Positions 62,633 through 64,000 of a stretch of 64,000 nt of DNA are shown piece by piece. The stretch is from Asterias amurensis (taxonomy: Eukaryota; Echinodermata; Asteroidea; Forcipulatida; Asteriidae). The notes below the pieces were generated by a model. The model searched no databases. It saw nothing but the letters and a program-made list of their open reading frames with translations, and was not told the origin of the DNA. Position 1 is the first letter of the stretch, and every line of letters starts with the position of its first letter. The stretch spans positions 18,336,349 to 18,400,348 of the forward strand of contig NC_092651.1 of the NCBI RefSeq assembly GCF_032118995.1, in the 5' to 3' direction. The position numbers and the translations under genes are program-made.

Positions 62633-64000
62633 TTAAGTTTCGGTTCCCGTTGACTAATGTGTTTTCTTTACATGTGACTTTTGGTTGTGATTGGTGTTGT
62701 ACTATTTGTATGTTACCCATAAAGTACACCAAAGTGTGATAGGCGTTTAAAAGCACTGTATACAGTTACAAATCCATATTTAATGTGGTGTGAGTCCACA
62801 TGGAGAATCAAACACGACCCCCTTTGTTCTTATAAGGGCAAAACTATTTTTTACCAGGCCTGCTGAACTGCTGGAACACTGAGTATGTCCTGCCACAAGA
62901 GGGCGCTTCGAGTCATGCAACATGTAACCTGTAAAACAACCTCACACCCACCCCTAAAATTGGGTCCCTTTTCCTGCCAAACAGGAATGTCCTGTTTCAG
63001 TTTGTACCTTCGGTTGAAAAGGTGTCATCCTTCTTTGTTTTTCGAAATACTTATTGTTTATCGCTCAGTTCTGAAGTTCAGGAAGGAAGGAAATTAGGTT
63101 TAGCGTCGAGCAAAGACAATACTCTGAAAATGAAAGCTGCTGTTTGCACTCTGTAGTATTGATGTTGAAGTTGAGGTATTGTCAAAGTTATTGTTTGCTG
63201 GTATAGCTGTTTGAAGTTGGTACACGCTCCTTCCTGTCTTCGGATTTCTTTTGTTATCTATTTCACTTTTGTGGCAGGAAAAATATTTGTGTTTAGGAAG
63301 TGAAAGTTTGTGAAGGATAATTATGTTTCAAGTTACGACTTTTTGTACCTGTCTTTTTAAACAACACAAGAATCCAGGAGATGTTTTTATGGTAAATGTG
63401 CCACCAGTGTGTCTGAGGCGGTTCCTCCTATCAGGGTGTTTGAATGTGAACCACGGCCTTCTGCTTTCTCTCACCTGCCCACTCTTGTTTTGCTGAGATG
63501 TAGAACAGAAAGCCTTTCCAACGGCTTTATTCCATGTTAGAGGAATGTCAATTCCTACCTACAGCTCTCTGAGTTACATTCATCTTGAATTTTTTTAATT
63601 TCTTGTTACCCCTTTCAAAGAGTGGCTTTTGAGGGTTTTTTTCAGGGGGGGGGGTGCGAACTGGCATAATTAGGTTTTTTTAAATCCTTTTATTTTTGTA
63701 GGTTTTTTTAAGGAGAAAATTCCTTGGGTCAACTTGATTAGTCCATTCCAACCAAATGAACACAGCAGCTGGAAAAAAAAAAAAAACCTGTCAAACGCAA
63801 TATTACACACAGTGAAACAAAAGGACTAGCCCCTATGCTCCTTTATCTGAACTGATTGTTTTCTTGTTTGTGCTTTCCCCCTGCTGTATCTACCATTTTG
63901 TTATTTCAAGAATTTTCCTGATAGTCTCATTTGGTCATGGTGTTTCAAAGTATCCATAATACAAAGGCCTGATCTTGGAACTCCCATTAAGGCCAGAAGT
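62633..64000. other. No gene seen
   Basis: Moderately AT-rich with a G-run at 63646-63654 and an A-run at 63773-63786. No confident coding exon or repeat family. Confidence 0.4.

Overview
This window is animal nuclear DNA: split genes with GT-AG introns, AT-rich intergenic DNA and very many short palindromic transposons and tRNA-derived SINEs. The protein matches (a deuterostome-like USP46/USP12, SPCS3, and fibrinogen-domain lectins) together with the repeat style suggest an echinoderm, with a sea star as my best guess. That assignment is inference. No virus-like element, CRISPR array or intact tRNA/rRNA gene was seen.

Layout. (1) 550-12420 (+): ten exons of a USP46/USP12-type deubiquitinase; only its first exon, about 12 codons, lies left of the window. 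Its introns hold a THAP-domain transposon remnant (1534-2731), SINEs and foldback elements. (2) 12421-20676: 3' flank and repeat-rich intergenic DNA. (3) 20677-23412 (-): a complete four-exon SPCS3 gene (signal peptidase complex subunit 3). (4) 23413-28480: intergenic, dense in MITEs and SINEs. (5) 28484-52595 (+): a tandem cluster of secreted fibrinogen-related proteins (FREPs). FREP-A (29284-38314) and FREP-B (41618-47108) are complete five-exon genes. FREP-C (51242-52595) keeps only the last two exons, although a copy of the upstream control region sits before it. The repeated unit is about 8.8-9.0 kb. (6) 52596-64000: mostly repeats, plus one isolated plausible first coding exon at 56239-56381 (+).

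How the parts fit. USP46 (ubiquitin removal) and SPCS3 (signal peptide removal at the ER) are single-copy housekeeping genes. The FREP genes encode secreted proteins with a signal peptide, an unrecognised Cys-containing N-terminal segment and a C-terminal fibrinogen domain, the architecture of invertebrate pattern-recognition lectins. Noncoding DNA between the tandem units is about 98-99.6% identical. The coding exons, above all the last exon carrying the ligand and Ca2+ loops, differ by many amino-acid changes and whole-codon indels. That contrast, plus phase-compatible spare 3' exons at FREP-C, is the most interesting signal here.

The other theme is nested transposition. A family with TTAA target duplications is present in about 18 copies. 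Paralogous empty sites inside the window allow target duplications and relative ages to be read directly. Percent identities are my by-eye counts, not computed alignments.
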